Below, piece after piece: positions 62,041 through 64,000 of a DNA stretch of 64,000 bases. Both the position numbers and the translations under genes were made by a program. Numbering within the stretch: position 1 is the stretch's first letter; the number at the start of each line of letters is the position of its first letter. A model generated the notes under the pieces. That model was not told the origin of the DNA, ran no database searches, and worked only from the letters and a program-made list of their open reading frames with translations. The stretch spans positions 186,001-250,000 of the forward strand of contig NZ_VCEI01000011.1 in assembly GCF_005860765.1 (NCBI RefSeq), read 5' to 3'. The stretch is from Dyadobacter sediminis. Lineage in GTDB: Bacteria > Bacteroidota > Bacteroidia > Cytophagales > Spirosomataceae.

Positions 62041-64000
62041 TTATCTGCTCAGGAACAGATTGCGTTCGCCGTAAACTTTCTGGAAAAAATCATCCTGTAA
62101 ATCATCAATGAAATAAATCGCTTCACCAGTGGATTTCATTTCAGGTCCGAGCTCCTTGTTTACATTCGGGAATTTGTTGAAAGAAAAAACCGGAATTTTG
62201 ATAGCCCAGCCTTTTTTAACCGGATTGAAAGTAAAATCTTTCAGCTTTTTGGTTCCAAGCATCAGTTTCGTTGCATAATTTACATACGGTTCCTGGTAGG
62301 CCTTGCAAATGAAAGGGACGGTTCTTGATGCACGGGGATTGGCTTCAATAACGTACACCACGCCGTTTTTGATGGCGAACTGCACATTGATAAGACCGAT
62401 CACGTTCATGGCCAGCGCAATTTTCCGTGTATGTTCTTCAATCTGACGGATTTCATCATCCGTCAGGTGAAATGGCGGCAAAGTCGCATGCGAGTCACCG
62501 GAGTGGATTCCTGCCGGTTCGATATGTTCCATCACACCGATAATATAGGCATCTTCACCGTCACAGATTGCATCCGCTTCCGCTTCCAGCGCACCTTCGA
62601 GAAAATGATCCAGAAGAATATTGTTATCCGGAATATCGTGCAGGATTTTTACCACATGCTGTTCCAGTTCTTTTTCGTTGATAACGATTTTCATACTCTG
62701 GCCGCCGAGCACGTAACTTGGACGAACCAGAAGCGGAAAGCCCAGCGAGCGCGACAATTCCACTGCAGCATCCGAAGTTCTTACGGTCCCAAACTGAGGA
62801 AACGGAATTTCAAGATCTTCGAGCAGGGATGAAAAACGTCCGCGGTCTTCTGCCCAGTCCAGCGAATGGTAACTGGTGCCGATGATCTTGACACCATATT
62901 TTTCAAGTTTTTCGGCCATTTTAAGTGCCGTTTGCCCGCCAAGCTGCACAATGACGCCTTCCGGTTTTTCATGTTCGATGATGTCAAAAACATGTTCCCA
63001 GAATACCGGTTCGAAATAAAGCTTGTCCGATATATCCGGATCGGTGGAAACCGTTTCCGGGTTGCAGTTGATCATGATGGTTTCATACCCTTCTTCTTTG
63101 GCCGCCAGTACACCGTGCACGCAGGAATAATCAAACTCGATTCCCTGCCCGATCCGGTTTGGTCCCGAACCCAGCACCACTACTTTTTTGCGGTCACTGA
63201 CAATCGATTCATTATCGGGATGTTCTTGCGACGAATTGAAAGTGGAATAGTAATAAGGCGTGCGGGCTTCAAATTCCGCCGCACACGTATCAACGCATTT
63301 GTAAACACGGTTGATTCCCAGTGCCTTCCGCTTGTCGTAAACCTTGCTTTCTTTTGTGTTCAGCAAATGGGCGATCTGACGGTCTGCATAACCTTTCTGT
63401 TTGGCATTCAGCAGCAGCTCTTTCGGCAGATCTTCCAGGTCGAATTTTTCAATCTCATGTTCCAATTCGATCAGTTCTTCAATCTGGCGCAGGAACCAGG
63501 AATCTATTTTGGTCAGATTCTGGATTGTTTTGAAAGACAAGCCTATTTTAAAGGCATCGTATATATGGAACAGCCGGTCCCAGCTCGGATGCTGAAGACT
63601 GCGTTTGATCGCTTCCTGGTCGCGTAGTTCACGGCCGTCCGCACCCAGTCCGTTTCTTCTGATTTCCAGTGACTGACAAGCTTTCTGCAGCGCTTCCTGA
63701 AAATTGCGTCCGATTCCCATGGCTTCACCGACGGATTTCATCTGAAGACCAAGCGACCGGTCGGCACCTTTGAATTTGTCGAAATTCCAGCGCGGAACTT
63801 TTACAATAACGTAATCAATGGAAGGTTCAAAAAAAGCAGAAGTACTTCCGGTAATCGGGTTGATCAGTTCATCCAGATTGTAACCAATCGCCATTTTGGC
63901 AGCAATTTTGGCAATCGGGTAACCCGTTGCTTTCGATGCAAGTGCCGAAGAACGGGAAACACGCGGGTTGATTTCAATCGCAATAATCTGGTCATCAGCC
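62041..64000 (-). CDS. carB: Carbamoyl-phosphate synthase large subunit, 3' part
   Basis: About 650 C-terminal codons are in the window; the frame remains open to base 64000 (SRSSALASKATGYPIAKIAAK), so the start lies outside. The protein makes carbamoyl phosphate from bicarbonate, glutamine-derived ammonia and two ATP for pyrimidine and arginine synthesis. Visible are the end of the first ATP-grasp domain, the oligomerisation domain (about where FDLEDLPKELL lies), and the second ATP-grasp domain (VVVLGSGPNRIGQGIEFD, PSYVLGGQSM, INVQFAIKNG, EANPRASRTVPF). It stops at VYGERNLFLSR shortly after GPEMKSTGE, so the C-terminal MGS-like allosteric domain seen in E. coli is missing. Confidence 0.95.
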   Translation of the reverse strand, partial: ADDQIIAIEINPRVSRSSALASKATGYPIAKIAAKMAIGYNLDELINPITGSTSAFFEPSIDYVIVKVPRWNFDKFKGADRSLGLQMKSVGEAMGIGRNFQEALQKACQSLEIRRNGLGADGRELRDQEAIKRSLQHPSWDRLFHIYDAFKIGLSFKTIQNLTKIDSWFLRQIEELIELEHEIEKFDLEDLPKELLLNAKQKGYADRQIAHLLNTKESKVYDKRKALGINRVYKCVDTCAAEFEARTPYYYSTFNSSQEHPDNESIVSDRKKVVVLGSGPNRIGQGIEFDYSCVHGVLAAKEEGYETIMINCNPETVSTDPDISDKLYFEPVFWEHVFDIIEHEKPEGVIVQLGGQTALKMAEKLEKYGVKIIGTSYHSLDWAEDRGRFSSLLEDLEIPFPQFGTVRTSDAAVELSRSLGFPLLVRPSYVLGGQSMKIVINEKELEQHVVKILHDIPDNNILLDHFLEGALEAEADAICDGEDAYIIGVMEHIEPAGIHSGDSHATLPPFHLTDDEIRQIEEHTRKIALAMNVIGLINVQFAIKNGVVYVIEANPRASRTVPFICKAYQEPYVNYATKLMLGTKKLKDFTFNPVKKGWAIKIPVFSFNKFPNVNKELGPEMKSTGEAIYFIDDLQDDFFQKVYGERNLFLSR

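Overview
The window looks like a chromosomal segment from a member of the Bacteroidota, most likely Cytophagales (Spirosomataceae/Dyadobacter-like; the genus is an inference from gene content). The evidence is: a bacillithiol-type BshA, a UbiA-family prenyltransferase, SurA-like parvulin genes beside MoxR, Rcp1-type response regulators beside multi-PAS kinases, a GMC oxidoreductase paired with a gluconate-2-dehydrogenase-subunit-3-like protein, small DUF4834/DUF6526/YwbE proteins, general absence of purine-rich Shine-Dalgarno sequences, and several exact copies of the Bacteroidota -7 promoter element TAnnTTTG. I see no rRNA, tRNA, CRISPR array, insertion sequence, integrase or phage gene. Coding density is high and most genes have housekeeping, envelope, redox or signalling roles.

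Layout. 1-5.5 kb: the 3' end of a Rieske-tailed oxidoreductase, two divergent GH13 enzymes (a cytosolic alpha-glucosidase and an exported trehalose-synthase-like protein) and a metallo-beta-lactamase-fold hydrolase. 5.6-13 kb: a cupin/DUF4142 pair, an orphan response regulator, a small membrane protein and two large PAS histidine kinases. 13-19 kb: an NADP-dependent GAPDH-like dehydrogenase, a MATE exporter and a TonB-receptor-like barrel protein. 19-24 kb: a response regulator with a zinc-binding (CZB) multi-PAS kinase, then an old-yellow-enzyme reductase. 24-31 kb: YwbE/FUSC, an acetyltransferase, ferritin, a conserved hypothetical, GlnRS and TruA. 31-38 kb: a ketoglutarate-semialdehyde-type dehydrogenase, then MoxR and two parvulin-type chaperones, one carrying what looks like an OmpA-like peptidoglycan-binding domain. 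38-44 kb: DUF2383-like and VOC proteins, an HGSNAT-like membrane acyltransferase, a glucoside-3-dehydrogenase-like GMC pair and an orphan LuxE-like acyl-protein synthetase. 44-52 kb: a lipoprotein, a membrane histidine kinase, HemA, an ABC exporter, a DEAD-box-type helicase, DoxX and DUF6526. 52-64 kb: a PorT-like barrel protein, a purN/EamA/J-domain/APC operon, a secreted DUF3108-like protein, UbiA, BshA, a type II NADH dehydrogenase, DUF4834 and most of CarB.

No single new system stands out. The most notable observations are: dispersed tandem repeats of two periods (7 bp and 10 bp), each in two intergenic places; a long purine/pyrimidine inverted repeat after glnS with a related tract inside an EamA coding sequence; the parvulin lipoprotein with an embedded OmpA-like domain; the zinc-binding histidine kinase; the LuxE homologue that keeps a C-terminal acyl-acceptor-like cysteine but has no lux partners; a CarB that ends before the usual allosteric domain; and an orphan terminator suggesting a small transcript beside hemA.
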